A stretch of DNA of 64,000 bases from Streptomyces sp. NBC_00178 (GCF_036206005.1 NZ_CP108143.1:930001-994000); one strand, 5' to 3'; shown: positions 26,588 to 36,129, numbered from the stretch's first letter. Translations and numbers: made by a program. The notes: generated from the sequence alone by a model not told the origin.

Positions 26588-27892
26588 ATGCCCGTGCCTG
26601 AGCTGCCACCGCCACGATCGAGCCTGCCGGATTCCGCGTCCCGCTTCGGCGCGCACCTGCTCGCCGCCGCGGCCCGCGCGTCCGACGTCGGGGCCGCCAC
26701 CGGGGCCCTGCCCGTCGTGCCGTCCGTACCCGCCCCGCCCCCGCTGCCCGCCCCGGCTCCGGCCGCCTCGAGCGCGCCCACGGCGGACGTGCCGGGCGCC
26801 GGCCTGAGCCGGGTCCTGCGCGGCCCCAGCGGCCTGGGGACGGCGGGACTGCGCCTGACCCTGCGGGGTGAAGCACCGGTCCTTCCGGACCCGTCAACGG
26901 GCGGCGCGGCGGAGGGCACGCCGGTCCCCGGCCTGTACTTCCATCCGGTGCCCGAACCGGACCCGGCGCGGGTCGAGGAGGTCAGCCGGCGGATCAAGGT
27001 CTGGGCCATGGACGAGATCAGCCTCTATCCCGACGACTGGGAGGAGGAGTTCGACGGCTTCTCCGTGGGCCGGTACATGGTCGGCTGCCATCCCGACGCC
27101 CCCAGCGTCGACCATCTGATGCTCGCCACCCGCCTGATGGTGGCCGAGAACGCCGTGGACGACTGCTACTGCGAGGACCACGGCGGGTCGCCCGTCGGCC
27201 TCGGCGAACGCCTCCTCATGGCGCACACCGCGCTGGATCCCCTGCACACGACACAGGAGTACCAGCCGCAGTGGGCGACGTCGCTGCACGCGGACGCGCC
27301 CCGCCGGGCCTACCGGTCCGCCATGGAGTACTTCGTACGGGCGGCGAGCCCGTCGCAGGCGGACCGGCTCCGGCACGACATGGCCCGGCTGCACATGGGG
27401 TACCTCGCCGAGGCGGCCTGGGCGCAGCTGGACCACGTCCCGGAGGTGTGGGAGTACCTGGCGATGCGCCAGTTCAACAACTTCCGCCCCTGCCCGACCA
27501 TCACCGACACCGTCGGAGGCTACGAGCTGCCGGCTGACCTGCACGCCCAGGCCGCCATGCAGAGGGTCATCGCTCTCGCGGGAAACGCGACGACCATCGT
27601 CAACGACCTGTACTCGTACACCAAGGAACTCGACTCACCGGGTCAGCACCTGAACCTGCCCGTCGTGATCGCCGAGCGTGAGGGCCTGTCCCAGCAGGAC
27701 GCCTACCTGAAGTCCGTCGAAGTCCACAACGACCTCATGCGCGCCTTCGAGACCGAGACGTCCGCGCTGGCCGAGGCCTGCCCCGCCCCGCACGTGCACC
27801 GCTTCCTCCGGGGAGTGGCCGCGTGGGTCGACGGCAACCACGACTGGCACCGGACCAACACCTACCGCTACAGCCTGCCCGACTTCTGGTAA
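26588..27892 (+). CDS. 2-methylisoborneol synthase
   Basis: This 434-residue class I terpene cyclase converts 2-methylgeranyl diphosphate to 2-methylisoborneol, the musty-odour terpenoid. The Asp-rich metal motif is DDCYCED (D191-D197) and the NSE motif is NDLYSYTKE (N339, S343, E347). The catalytic domain spans about 115-434. The first 115 residues are disordered and rich in Pro and Ala, with a conserved-looking segment GPSGLGTAGLRL near 80. In the family this extension carries the encapsulin cargo-loading signal. The start ATG at 26588 has AAGGAG 7 nt upstream. It is 111 bp after the shell gene and 5 bp before the methyltransferase gene, in one operon. Confidence 0.96.
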   Translation: MPVPELPPPRSSLPDSASRFGAHLLAAAARASDVGAATGALPVVPSVPAPPPLPAPAPAASSAPTADVPGAGLSRVLRGPSGLGTAGLRLTLRGEAPVLPDPSTGGAAEGTPVPGLYFHPVPEPDPARVEEVSRRIKVWAMDEISLYPDDWEEEFDGFSVGRYMVGCHPDAPSVDHLMLATRLMVAENAVDDCYCEDHGGSPVGLGERLLMAHTALDPLHTTQEYQPQWATSLHADAPRRAYRSAMEYFVRAASPSQADRLRHDMARLHMGYLAEAAWAQLDHVPEVWEYLAMRQFNNFRPCPTITDTVGGYELPADLHAQAAMQRVIALAGNATTIVNDLYSYTKELDSPGQHLNLPVVIAEREGLSQQDAYLKSVEVHNDLMRAFETETSALAEACPAPHVHRFLRGVAAWVDGNHDWHRTNTYRYSLPDFW

Positions 27893-27897
27893 GAGAA

Positions 27898-28797
27898 ATG
27901 GACTCATCTGTGACCAGCACCGAACTCACCGCCCCCGCCGCCTCCACGTCCGTGCGCATCCCCCGCCCGGCGACGCCCTACCAGGGGGACATCGCCCGCT
28001 ACTGGGACGGGGAGGCCAGGCCCGTGAACCTGCGGCTCGGCGACGTGGACGGCCTGTACCACCACCACTACGGCATCGGCGACGTCGACCACGCGGCCCT
28101 CGGCGACCCGGAGGACAGCGCGAGCGAGAAGAAGCTGATCGCCGAGCTGCACCGGCTGGAGTCGGCGCAGGCGGACTGCCTCCTCGGGCACCTCGGTGAC
28201 ATCGGGCGGGACGACACGCTGGTGGACGCCGGCTGCGGGCGCGGCGGTTCGATGGTGATGGCGCACCAGCGCTTCGGGTGCACGGTGGAGGGCGTGACGC
28301 TGTCGGCCAAGCAGGCCGACTTCGCCAACACCCGTGCACGCGACCTCGGCCTCCAGGACCACGTCCGCGCCCGCGTCTGCAACATGCTCGCCACGCCGTT
28401 CGAGACCGGTTCGGCCGCCGCCTCGTGGAACAACGAGTCGAGCATGTACGTCGACCTGGACGACCTCTTCGCCGAGCACTCCCGCGTGCTCAAGGTCGGC
28501 GGCCGGTACGTGACCATCACCGGTTGTTGGAACCCGCGCTACGGCCAGCCGTCCAAGTGGGTCTCCCAGATCAACGCGCACTTCGAGTGCAACATCCACT
28601 CGCGCCGCGAGTACATGCGCGCCATGGCCGACAACCGCCTCGTGCCGCAGGCCGTCATCGACCTCACCCCGGACACCCTGCCCTACTGGGAGTTGCGGGC
28701 CACGTCGTCCCTGGTCACGGGAATCGAGGACGCGTTCATCAACTCGTACAGGGACGGGTCCTTCCAGTACCTGCTCATCGCGGCGGACCGGGTCTGA
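27898..28797 (+). CDS. Geranyl diphosphate 2-C-methyltransferase
   Basis: This 299-residue SAM-dependent methyltransferase adds a methyl group to C2 of geranyl diphosphate, making the substrate of 2-methylisoborneol synthase. The SAM-binding motif VDAGCGRGGS starts at about residue 109. Further family segments are VEGVTLSAKQADFAN, ASWNNESSMYVDL and CWNPRYGQPSKWVSQINAHF. It starts at ATG 27898, 5 bp after the cyclase stop; GTG at 27910 is the alternative. The tight spacing implies translational coupling with the cyclase. Confidence 0.96.
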   Translation: MDSSVTSTELTAPAASTSVRIPRPATPYQGDIARYWDGEARPVNLRLGDVDGLYHHHYGIGDVDHAALGDPEDSASEKKLIAELHRLESAQADCLLGHLGDIGRDDTLVDAGCGRGGSMVMAHQRFGCTVEGVTLSAKQADFANTRARDLGLQDHVRARVCNMLATPFETGSAAASWNNESSMYVDLDDLFAEHSRVLKVGGRYVTITGCWNPRYGQPSKWVSQINAHFECNIHSRREYMRAMADNRLVPQAVIDLTPDTLPYWELRATSSLVTGIEDAFINSYRDGSFQYLLIAADRV

Positions 28798-28828
28798 CCC
28801 GCCGCTGACGGGCGGGCCGTCCGTGCCG

Positions 28829-28861
28829 GGGGCGGGCCCCCACTGGGGGAGGGCCCGCCCC
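28829..28861. terminator. Terminator of the 2-methylisoborneol operon
   Basis: A perfect 11-bp stem, GGGGCGGGCCC (28829-28839) and GGGCCCGCCCC (28851-28861), with an 11-nt loop lies between the methyltransferase gene and the convergent kinase gene. Confidence 0.8.
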
Positions 28862-28926
28862 TCGCGCGACGGCTCTCCCCCATGACCGCGGCGCCGCCGT
28901 GATCCGCTCAGCCGGATCCCGGCGGC

Positions 28927-31161
28927 TCAGCCGGATTTCGGCGGCTTCCGCGCGTCGAAGGCGAAGACGGTGTTCTCGGTCGCGGCCACGATCACCGCAC
29001 CTCCCACGACGGTCACGCGGGGGCTCGCGTTCTGATCGCCCGTCAGGCCGTCGGCCTGCGGGTCCGTCGACCACAGCGTCCTGCCCTCGGACGGCGACAG
29101 GGCGACCACCCGTCCCGTGGGCGAGCTGAAGTACAGCGCGTCGGCTCCCGCGACCGGACCCGACGCGCCCTCCACGCTCGTCTGCCGCGACCACTTCTCC
29201 CGGCCCGTCGCCGGGTCGAACGCCGTGATGAGGCCGGTCCGCCCGCTGATGTGGACGGTGCCGCCAGCCATACCGGGCGTCCCCGCGTAGGTCCTGGCCA
29301 GCCGCGCGTACGTCACCTTCCCGGTGGCGATGTCGACCCGCGCCACACCGTCGTAACCGGACATGGCCGTTCCCTCCATGTGCACCTGAAGGAGTACGAG
29401 CCTGCCGTCGGCCACGCCCAGCGGCACGGCGGGGCCCTCGACCGCGAGGGGCCTGCCCAGCTCCCCCGTGGCGCGGTCGAGCGTGTACAGGGTGGGGCTG
29501 CGCACCTCCGATGCGTCCATCTCCGCGTCCTTCGCGCACATCGCAAGGAGCCGGGGGCCGGCCAGGACGGGAGCGCACCGCGTACCCGCGGGGAACGACG
29601 TCGTCCACGCGATCCGTCCGCTGTGCGCGTCCCGGGCTTCGAAGCGCGAGTCGGAGCCGTCGACCGTCACGACGGCGGAACCGGCCACCACGGCGTCCTG
29701 GGACCGGCCCGTGACGGCCGTCGACCGGGCGCCGGAGGGCGCGGACCACAGCTCGCGGCCGCTGTCCGCGTCGAGCGCCACGACCTCGGTGGAAGGGTCC
29801 TGCGGTGCGTCCTCGGCGGCGAAGCGGTAACCGAGCACCGTGTCGCCGGTGGCGCCCACCAGGTGCGTGCCCTGGACGGGAACACCCGGGCTCTTCGCCG
29901 TCCACACCCGCGAGCCGTCCCGGGCTCGCATGCGCGTCGCGACGACGCCTCCGCCTCCGCAGAACACCGCGTCGCCGTGCGCGACACACCGCAGTTCGTC
30001 GGGGATGCCCTCCTGCCCGGCCGGCACCGTCGTACGCCACGATGCGAAGCCGTCCGGCAGCACCGCGCTCGCCGCAGCGGTCCCCGGGCTCCCGTCCCCG
30101 CCGTTCCCGCCGAAGCCGCCCGTCTTCATCGCGGCCACTCCCCCGCCGATCGCCGCGACCGCGACCGCGGCGGCGAGCACGGGACGCCAGCGGCGACGCA
30201 GACGGCGGCCGAGAGGGGCGGCGTCACCGGGACCGGGCGGACGGGTGACCGGGGCGGGCGCAGCCGGGGTGGCAGGGGTCGGGCGGTGATGCTGGGTGAT
30301 CATGTCGCGGGTTCGGCCGCTCGCGGCCCCGCCGACCGCACCGGACCCGCCGAGGTCGGTCGGCAGATCCCGTAGCAGCACGAGGAGTTCGTCCGCCGAG
30401 GGGCGCTTCCCGGGCTCCTTGTGCAGGCACGGCTCGACGACGGCGCGCAGGGCCGCCGGCACCGCGCCCAGCGACGGCTCCTCGTGCACGACCTGATACG
30501 CCGTCATGTAGGGACTGTCGGCGTCGAAGGGCCCGTGGCCGGTCGCCGAGTACACCAGCAGCGTCCCCAGCGAGAAGACGTCGGACCGCGGCCCCACACC
30601 CCGCGGAGCCTGCAACTGCTCGGGGGACATGTAGGGCGGCGTGCCGATGACCCGCCCGGTCATGGTCAGCGTCTGCTGGTCCGCGGCGCGCGAGATGCCG
30701 AAGTCGATGACGCGGGGACCCTCGGGCGAGAGCACGACGTTCGAGGGCTTGAGGTCGCGGTGGACGACTCCCGCCCGGTGGATGTCGCGCAGCGCCTCCG
30801 CCAGCCCGATCGCGAGCTTCCTCAGCTCCGCTCCGTCCAGAGGCCCCTTCGCGGCGATCCGCTGGGCGAGCGTGTCTCCCTCGATGTACGTCGTGGCCAT
30901 CCACGGCTGGTCGGCCTCCGGGGCGGCGTCGACCACGGCGGCGGTGAACGCACCGCTGACCCGTCTGGCCGCCGCCACCTCCTGCCGGAAGCGGATGCGG
31001 AACTCGTCGTCCCCCGCGAACTGCTGGTGGATCAGCTTGATCGCGACGGGCCGTCCCGAACTCGTCCGGGCCAGGAAGACCGTGCCCATGCCACCCGAAC
31101 CGAGCCGCGCCTCGAGCGGATAGCCCCCGATCTCGGCTGGATCACCTCCGCGCAGCGACAC
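28927..31161 (-). CDS. Ser/Thr protein kinase with extracellular PQQ-like beta-propeller
   Basis: This 744-residue membrane receptor-like kinase has an N-terminal Hanks-type kinase domain (about 10-270) with the glycine loop GSGGMGTV, K42 in VAIK, the catalytic loop HRDLKPSN (D136) and D153-F-G. A Pro-rich juxtamembrane linker (about 280-320) and one membrane helix (about 325-345) follow. The C-terminal part (about 375-744) has repeated tryptophan-containing blades of PQQ/PQQ-like propellers (GSRVWTAKSPG, GRIAWTTSFPA, GREKWSRQTS, GRTLWSTDPQ). Ligand binding outside would control kinase activity inside. The start is GTG at 31161. The substrate is unknown; it stands alone between a terminator and a long gap. 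Confidence 0.92.
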   Translation of the reverse strand: MSLRGGDPAEIGGYPLEARLGSGGMGTVFLARTSSGRPVAIKLIHQQFAGDDEFRIRFRQEVAAARRVSGAFTAAVVDAAPEADQPWMATTYIEGDTLAQRIAAKGPLDGAELRKLAIGLAEALRDIHRAGVVHRDLKPSNVVLSPEGPRVIDFGISRAADQQTLTMTGRVIGTPPYMSPEQLQAPRGVGPRSDVFSLGTLLVYSATGHGPFDADSPYMTAYQVVHEEPSLGAVPAALRAVVEPCLHKEPGKRPSADELLVLLRDLPTDLGGSGAVGGAASGRTRDMITQHHRPTPATPAAPAPVTRPPGPGDAAPLGRRLRRRWRPVLAAAVAVAAIGGGVAAMKTGGFGGNGGDGSPGTAAASAVLPDGFASWRTTVPAGQEGIPDELRCVAHGDAVFCGGGGVVATRMRARDGSRVWTAKSPGVPVQGTHLVGATGDTVLGYRFAAEDAPQDPSTEVVALDADSGRELWSAPSGARSTAVTGRSQDAVVAGSAVVTVDGSDSRFEARDAHSGRIAWTTSFPAGTRCAPVLAGPRLLAMCAKDAEMDASEVRSPTLYTLDRATGELGRPLAVEGPAVPLGVADGRLVLLQVHMEGTAMSGYDGVARVDIATGKVTYARLARTYAGTPGMAGGTVHISGRTGLITAFDPATGREKWSRQTSVEGASGPVAGADALYFSSPTGRVVALSPSEGRTLWSTDPQADGLTGDQNASPRVTVVGGAVIVAATENTVFAFDARKPPKSG

Positions 31162-31820
31162 TCTTCCCGCCCTCCCGTCCCTCGTGGACCCCTGCGTCCA
31201 CGGGCCTGCGAATCCGTCTGTCCTGCACCCAAACTAGCCGTAGGGCGGGACGGTGGATCGAAGCGGGTGACGAACTGCGCCCGGCGGGCGGTTCCGTACC
31301 CCACCGTCGAAGCCCGGAACGATGGCGCGCGGCAGGGATTCCACCGGGGACACCCGTCGATCCGCCCGGCCGAGACGTCCACGTGACCGGCCCTCGGACG
31401 CATCTCCCGCGCCTTGTCCGTGGCGGCCTTCTCGACGCACCTGGAGGTCTTCGTGCCGGAGCGGTGCCGCGCACCGGTGGCCGTGGCGGTTGCTCCGGCA
31501 CCGTCACCAGCCCCTCCGGTTCCCGCAGTCCCGCGGTGGGACGGCAGTTCGGCGCCGACACGTACGACAACAGCACGACGATCGGCAGCCGACGCCCTGA
31601 CCGGCCGCAGTGCTGCTTGCGGCGTGCGCGCGGCGGCACCACCGCGACGACGGCGCGGTACGGCGACGGAACCGGGCGTACGTCTGCGGTGGTCACGGCA
31701 CATGCGGTGGACCTCGGTGCATGCCCATGACCAGGTACCGTGAGCGCCTGCCGCATGGAATGTCCATGCGTGTCCGGCCGGCCCGTGCCGGGGGTTCCGC
31801 CGGCGAGCGAGGGGACCGTG
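31162..31820. other. 659-bp gene-free stretch with an inverted repeat near its right end
   Basis: No frame here has convincing coding character; the open frames on both strands are Arg/Ala/Pro-rich shadows. Close to the FKBP gene there is a perfect inverted repeat, GCATGGA (31753-31759) and TCCATGC (31763-31769) separated by ATG, which could be an operator. The left part must contain the kinase promoter, but no clear -35/-10 pair was seen. Confidence 0.4.
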
Positions 31821-32231
31821 ATGAGCGAACCGACGAAGCCCGCAGTCGAGGTCCCGGAGGGTGACCCGCCCACCGAGCTGACGATCCGGGACCTCGTGGT
31901 CGGGGACGGGCCCGAGGCGCAGCCGGGCAGGGTCGTCCGGGTGCATTACGTAGGGGTCACGTTCGCGTCGGGAAGGGAGTTCGACTCCTCCTGGGAGCGG
32001 GACCGGCCGTTCAAGTTCGCCGTGGGCGGCGGTAAGGCCATCAAGGGCTGGGACCGGGGCGTTCGCGGGATGAAGGCCGGCGGCCGGCGCGAGATCATCG
32101 TCCCCCCGCGTCTCGCTTACGGCAAGCAGTCACCCTCCGCGTCGATCCCGGCGAACTCGACGCTGATCTTCGTCGTGGACCTGCTCACGGTCGTGGGCGG
32201 GCCCACCGGGACGAGGCCCGGCCCGGCCTGA
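31821..32231 (+). CDS. FKBP-type peptidyl-prolyl cis-trans isomerase
   Basis: This 136-residue cytoplasmic protein is almost entirely one FKBP_C domain (about 35-130): RVHYVGVTFASGREFDSSWER, the active-site stretch KAIKGWDRGVRGMKAGGRR, and PPRLAYGKQSPS with the closing strand STLIFVVDLL. It catalyses proline isomerisation during protein folding. There is no signal peptide. The start ATG at 31821 has GAGGGG upstream, and GTG at 31818 is an alternative. Length is normal for the single-domain class. Confidence 0.92.
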   Translation: MSEPTKPAVEVPEGDPPTELTIRDLVVGDGPEAQPGRVVRVHYVGVTFASGREFDSSWERDRPFKFAVGGGKAIKGWDRGVRGMKAGGRREIIVPPRLAYGKQSPSASIPANSTLIFVVDLLTVVGGPTGTRPGPA

Positions 32232-32335
32232 ACGCGCCGGGACCGTGGCCGCGGACGGTGGTGGGTGAACGGCGCGTCCGTCTGGTCCGGTGCGGCTACG
32301 CTGGCGCCGGCATCACCTTTGAACGAAGGACAGTC

Positions 32336-32989
32336 ATGGCTCGCCCTTACCGGCCCGGACCGAAACAGTTCGTCTTCGCGGGCGGTGACGGCGCCGACCA
32401 GCAGGTCTCCGTGGGCGACCCCCAGGAGGCGTACGTGGCGTTCTCCGCCTTCTTCCGCGAGCGGAACGCCGATACCTACACCATCGACGAAGTACCGGCG
32501 GGCCAGAGACTGGTGCTCATGCCCGGTCGAGGTGTGATCGCCAGGATCGATGGGGCGGACCGGCGCCGCTCCGAGTACCTCAAGGCCGACAGGGCCAATC
32601 GCTACATGCCGGGTGCGATGCTGTTCTTCGAGAACGGATATGGCGGCCTCGACCACTTCGGCCAGTGGTTCACGGATCTCGGTGACCTCGACGCGTCACC
32701 GGAGACGCGCGGCGCCACCCGCGCCGCCACGATCACGACCGAGGCCGCGGCGATCGAAGAGGTCGGCCGGATCTGGGGGAATTCGGGCATCGTGGATCCG
32801 GGCGACCAGTTCTACGTCTTCTTCGATTCGCATGGTCTCGGCGACGACCGGGCCGAGCGGGCGGAACTGCTCGGGTTGATCGAATTCCTCGGTCTCGAAC
32901 GGGTCGACGCCCCGGCAGAGGCCGCCGATGGCGAAGTCTGGGTGCGTACCGACACGCGCCTCGATGCCGAATTCGAACGGTGGTCGTGA
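32336..32989 (+). CDS. Unrecognised protein (217 aa)
   Basis: This soluble, acidic protein has no signal peptide or membrane segment. It opens with MARPYRPGPKQFVFAGG. An aromatic-rich middle (RYMPGAMLFFENGYGGLDHF, about 85-105) and a C-terminal part with DPGDQFYVFFDSHGLGDDRAE follow. I do not recognise a family. The start ATG at 32336 has GAAGGA 5 nt upstream, and TACGCT near 32296 could be a -10 box, so expression as a single gene is plausible. Several codons with A or T at the third position (for example GAA, GAT, TTG, AAT) set it slightly apart from neighbours, which fits acquired or weakly expressed DNA. Confidence 0.65.
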   Translation: MARPYRPGPKQFVFAGGDGADQQVSVGDPQEAYVAFSAFFRERNADTYTIDEVPAGQRLVLMPGRGVIARIDGADRRRSEYLKADRANRYMPGAMLFFENGYGGLDHFGQWFTDLGDLDASPETRGATRAATITTEAAAIEEVGRIWGNSGIVDPGDQFYVFFDSHGLGDDRAERAELLGLIEFLGLERVDAPAEAADGEVWVRTDTRLDAEFERWS

Positions 32990-33244
32990 ACGGACGGAAC
33001 GGTGGTCATGGACGGACGGACAGGGCTCATGGTGCCGTGACTCCCCCGCGATGCCCGCCGTGACCCGGCAGCCCGCGGTGTCCGACCTGAGCCGTTCTGG
33101 ACATGACTCGCCTGGGCGTCGGCCGGTGACACGGCGCCGACTTCCTCCGGTGGGGCGTCGTCAACGGTTCCCGGCCGGCCGCCACCGGTCCGCATCGGTG
33201 CGGGCGGGACTCACTCGCCTTGCCCGGTGGGGAAGACTGGCCCC

Positions 33245-34510
33245 ATGAGAGACGTCGTTTTCACACGCATGAGCGGCTGGATCCCGAACGTGGTCCGCGA
33301 GGACGGTGCGCTGATGCTGTCGCTCGGTGCCGGGGCCGACGCCAACCATGAGCCTCGCACGTTCACGTTCGCGATCGGAGAAGCCCACCTCGCGGTGATA
33401 CGTGAGGACCTGGCCAGGCACCTGCTGCTGTGGAGCGCGGTCCTGCCGCTGTGCGACGCCGCCGGAACGCGGGGCCGGCTCGACGAGGACGCCGCCGTCT
33501 CGCTCCTGGACCCGATCCTGCTCTCCGCTCCCGCGGACGTCGACGCCCTCTTCCGCCGCGTCCCGTGGGACAAGGGCCGGCTCATCGCCCACGGAGCCGA
33601 CATCGGTCTCCTGGAGCGGGGTGAGGTATGCGCGGCGATGGGCACGGCGACGGAGACGCCCCATGAGCGACGAGCTCAGGAGTACCACGCGAACCGCCGT
33701 CGCGCGGAGCGCGGAACCGTACTCGGCCCGCTCGACGCCGCGATCCTGAGGTACACGGGCCAGTATCTGCACGGCGCGACGGTCCCGAAGCGGCTACCCG
33801 GCGCCGTCGACCCCGCGCTGCTGCCGCAGGTCATGCAGGTGATCGCCACGGCGGAGCAGGCATGCGCCGGTATGCGGATCGGCCGCGATCCGCGCCGGGG
33901 CAGACGCGCCACGGACAAGCGCGCCTGGGACCGGATGGCGACGACGGTCGACGCGGCCGTGCGCCGCGCACATCCTGAACTGGTCGACGACGCGGTGCGC
34001 ACCGTGAGCTTCCTGATGTGCTCGGAGGCCTCGGAACGCTCCAGGAACGCCCCCGTGGAGGACGACGGGGAGGAAGCCGGCGACCATACCGACCTGGGTG
34101 GGAGTGCGAGGAAGACGGCCCTGACGTTTACCGATGACAAGGGCGTCGAGAAGAAGTGGCATCTGGGTGGTCCCCGCACCGCCACAGCCGAGTTCTGGGA
34201 GTTCGTCGGCGACCGCTCTGCCTCGGACAACGAGGTGTTCACCATCGAGGACGAGGAGTTGGGCGAGGGGATCCAGCTCCACTTCTACGCGGATTCCATC
34301 GCCCGGGTCACGACGGTACGCAAGGGCGGGGGCGACGGGTCGGATCCGGAGTACCGGGTCGAGTACAGCCTGGTCGACGGGATCAGCGGGTACCGGAGCC
34401 TGCTGGGCGCCTTCGTCCGCGGCGGCTGCGCCGCACTCGACCGGCACGGCTCCTGGATGACGGACAACGCCGAGTTCGAACGCGCACGGCGCCGGCGCGA
34501 CGCCAGGTAG
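33245..34510 (+). CDS. Uncharacterised Streptomyces protein (DUF6357-like)
   Basis: This 421-residue soluble protein has no signal peptide. The N-terminal half opens MRDVVFTRMSGWIPNVVRED with LGAGADANHEPRTFTF, and is mostly helical up to about 275. An acidic linker (EDDGEEAG) separates it from a C-terminal beta-rich domain (about 295-410, WHLGGPRTATAEFWEFVGD, then EGIQLHFYADSIARVTTVRK). It resembles a family I remember as DUF6357, of unknown function; this assignment is from memory. ATG 33245 is preferred to the in-frame GTG at 33227. It ends 75 bp from the convergent cupin gene. Confidence 0.65.
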   Translation: MRDVVFTRMSGWIPNVVREDGALMLSLGAGADANHEPRTFTFAIGEAHLAVIREDLARHLLLWSAVLPLCDAAGTRGRLDEDAAVSLLDPILLSAPADVDALFRRVPWDKGRLIAHGADIGLLERGEVCAAMGTATETPHERRAQEYHANRRRAERGTVLGPLDAAILRYTGQYLHGATVPKRLPGAVDPALLPQVMQVIATAEQACAGMRIGRDPRRGRRATDKRAWDRMATTVDAAVRRAHPELVDDAVRTVSFLMCSEASERSRNAPVEDDGEEAGDHTDLGGSARKTALTFTDDKGVEKKWHLGGPRTATAEFWEFVGDRSASDNEVFTIEDEELGEGIQLHFYADSIARVTTVRKGGGDGSDPEYRVEYSLVDGISGYRSLLGAFVRGGCAALDRHGSWMTDNAEFERARRRRDAR

Positions 34511-34585
34511 GCCGCCACCCTCGCCACGGGTACTTCGGAACCTGCCCCGAGGCGCCGGGTATGTGAACTCACGCGCCTCGCGATC

Positions 34586-35053
34586 TCACCGGGCGGCCCG
34601 CCAGTCGGGAATGTTCTCGAAGTACACGTCGTAGCGCTCCTGTTCGGGGATGAGCGACTCGAACTTCGCCTCCCCGCGGCTGATAGCACCCAACTGCTCG
34701 AAGTAGCCGAACCGTTCGATACCAGGGCTGAGGACGACGTAGACGTCGGCCCCATCCTCCTTCACGGCGCCGAAGACGTGCGGCAGCCCGGGCGGGATGA
34801 TGACGAACCCGCCCTTTCCCACCGTGGTCAGAGTGTCGCCGAGGCGGAAGAGCATCGTTCCGTCGAGAACGTAGAAGACCTCGTGGGAGAGCTTGTGGTG
34901 ATGCGGGGGCGCACCGTCGGCGCCGGTGGCGAGTGTGAGCCTGCTGGCACTCACCGCGCCTCCGTCAGCCAGCAGCTCGAACGCGCCATCCGCGAGCGAC
35001 GTCCCGGCCGCCTCACCCGGCTGCACGACCAGTGCACCGGCCTGGGTTCCCAT
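34586..35053 (-). CDS. Cupin domain protein
   Basis: This 155-residue single-domain cupin has a first metal-binding motif APPHHHKLSHEVFYVLDG (about 48-65) and a second in GGFVIIPPGLPHVFGAV. The C-terminal extension (YFEQLGAISRGEAKFESLIP, YDVYFENIPDW) is typical of small-molecule-modifying or sensor cupins. The three histidines, a glutamate and the later histidine can hold a metal ion. The start ATG at 35053 has AAGGACC upstream. The substrate is not predictable. It is transcribed away from the SLAC1-like gene, sharing a 131-bp intergenic region. Confidence 0.85.
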   Translation of the reverse strand: MGTQAGALVVQPGEAAGTSLADGAFELLADGGAVSASRLTLATGADGAPPHHHKLSHEVFYVLDGTMLFRLGDTLTTVGKGGFVIIPPGLPHVFGAVKEDGADVYVVLSPGIERFGYFEQLGAISRGEAKFESLIPEQERYDVYFENIPDWRAAR

Positions 35054-35184
35054 AGCGGGTCCTTTCGATGCGCTCACGCCCGTCGGACGATTCGACTCGT
35101 TCAGCGTAAGTGGGTGTGCAGCCGGACGCATGTTGCTCCGGGGGTCGAGTGGTGAGCGATGGCACTTGGTGATGGCATGGGGAC

Positions 35185-36129
35185 GTGGAACGCAGGACGG
35201 TGGGTGACAGCGGTGAGCTGCGTGCCGGTGCCGGCGCCGCCGTGATGGCGGCGGCCATCATTTCGGCCGGCCTGCACCTGATCGGGCACGATGTGTTGTC
35301 GCTCGCGGCGCTCGCAGTCGCCGCCGCTTGGTGGGTCGTACTGGCAGTGGCCTTCGCGGCCATGCTCGTCCGGGACCGCGGCGGCTGGATCGCGGTCGCC
35401 GGGACACCGCCCGGGCTGACGGCCGTTGCTGCGACCGCGGTGCTGGGTACCCGTCTGGTTCTCCTCGGCTGGCGAGACACGGCCGCGGCCATGCTCGCCC
35501 TGGCGGTGCTGCTTTGGCCGGTCCTGACGATCCGCGTCCTGCGCCGGCTCACCCGTGGCATGCCCGGGGGCGTGTTCCTGATCGCCGTGCCCCCGCAGGC
35601 GATCGCGGTTCTCGGTGAGCGGCTGGCCGTCGCGTATGACTGTGCCTGGCTCGGCTCGGCAGCCCTCGGATTCTTCTGCCTGGGGTTGGCCCTCTACGTC
35701 GTGGCCTTGTGGTGCTTCGACTTCCGGCAGATCCTCACCGGCGCTGGTGATCAGTGGGTGGCGGGCGGCGCACTGGCCATCGCGGCCCTCGACGGATCGG
35801 CTCTCGTCGCTTCACCGCAGTGGAGCGGCGACGCCCACGGCGTGCTGGAGACGGCCACGCTGGTGATCTTCGCGCTGACCTGTGCGTGGTACGCGGTCCT
35901 GCTGGGGGCGGAAGTGCTCCGGCCGCGCCCCGGCTACGACCTCCGGCGCTGGTCCACGATCTTTCCCCTGGGCATGATCGCGACCGCCTCGCTCTCCCTC
36001 TCCGCACCACTCGGCATCACGTGGCTGGAGCCGCTGGGCCAGGTACTGCTGTGGATCGCGCTGGCGGCATGGCTCATCGCCTTCGCCGCACTGCTCCGGA
36101 TCCGGGCCCGGCCGCGCACGCCGGCTTGA
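35185..36129 (+). CDS. SLAC1/TDT family transporter-like membrane protein
   Basis: This 314-residue integral membrane protein has about ten hydrophobic segments. The start AGAGAAVMAAAIISAGLHLIG resembles the first helix of tellurite-resistance/dicarboxylate transporter (TDT, SLAC1/TehA) proteins, and MPGGVFLIAVPPQAIAVLGERL occurs near 130-155. Such proteins are anion channels or organic-acid carriers. The start is GTG at 35185, which is not preceded by a good ribosome binding site, and the first 12 residues may be misassigned. Identification rests on pattern only. Confidence 0.65.
   Translation: MERRTVGDSGELRAGAGAAVMAAAIISAGLHLIGHDVLSLAALAVAAAWWVVLAVAFAAMLVRDRGGWIAVAGTPPGLTAVAATAVLGTRLVLLGWRDTAAAMLALAVLLWPVLTIRVLRRLTRGMPGGVFLIAVPPQAIAVLGERLAVAYDCAWLGSAALGFFCLGLALYVVALWCFDFRQILTGAGDQWVAGGALAIAALDGSALVASPQWSGDAHGVLETATLVIFALTCAWYAVLLGAEVLRPRPGYDLRRWSTIFPLGMIATASLSLSAPLGITWLEPLGQVLLWIALAAWLIAFAALLRIRARPRTPA

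Noticed and set aside
31383..31743. Short ORFs on both strands between the kinase and FKBP genes
   Set aside because: Their products are Arg/Ala/Pro-rich with no domain, and they overlap one another on opposite strands without ribosome binding sites.
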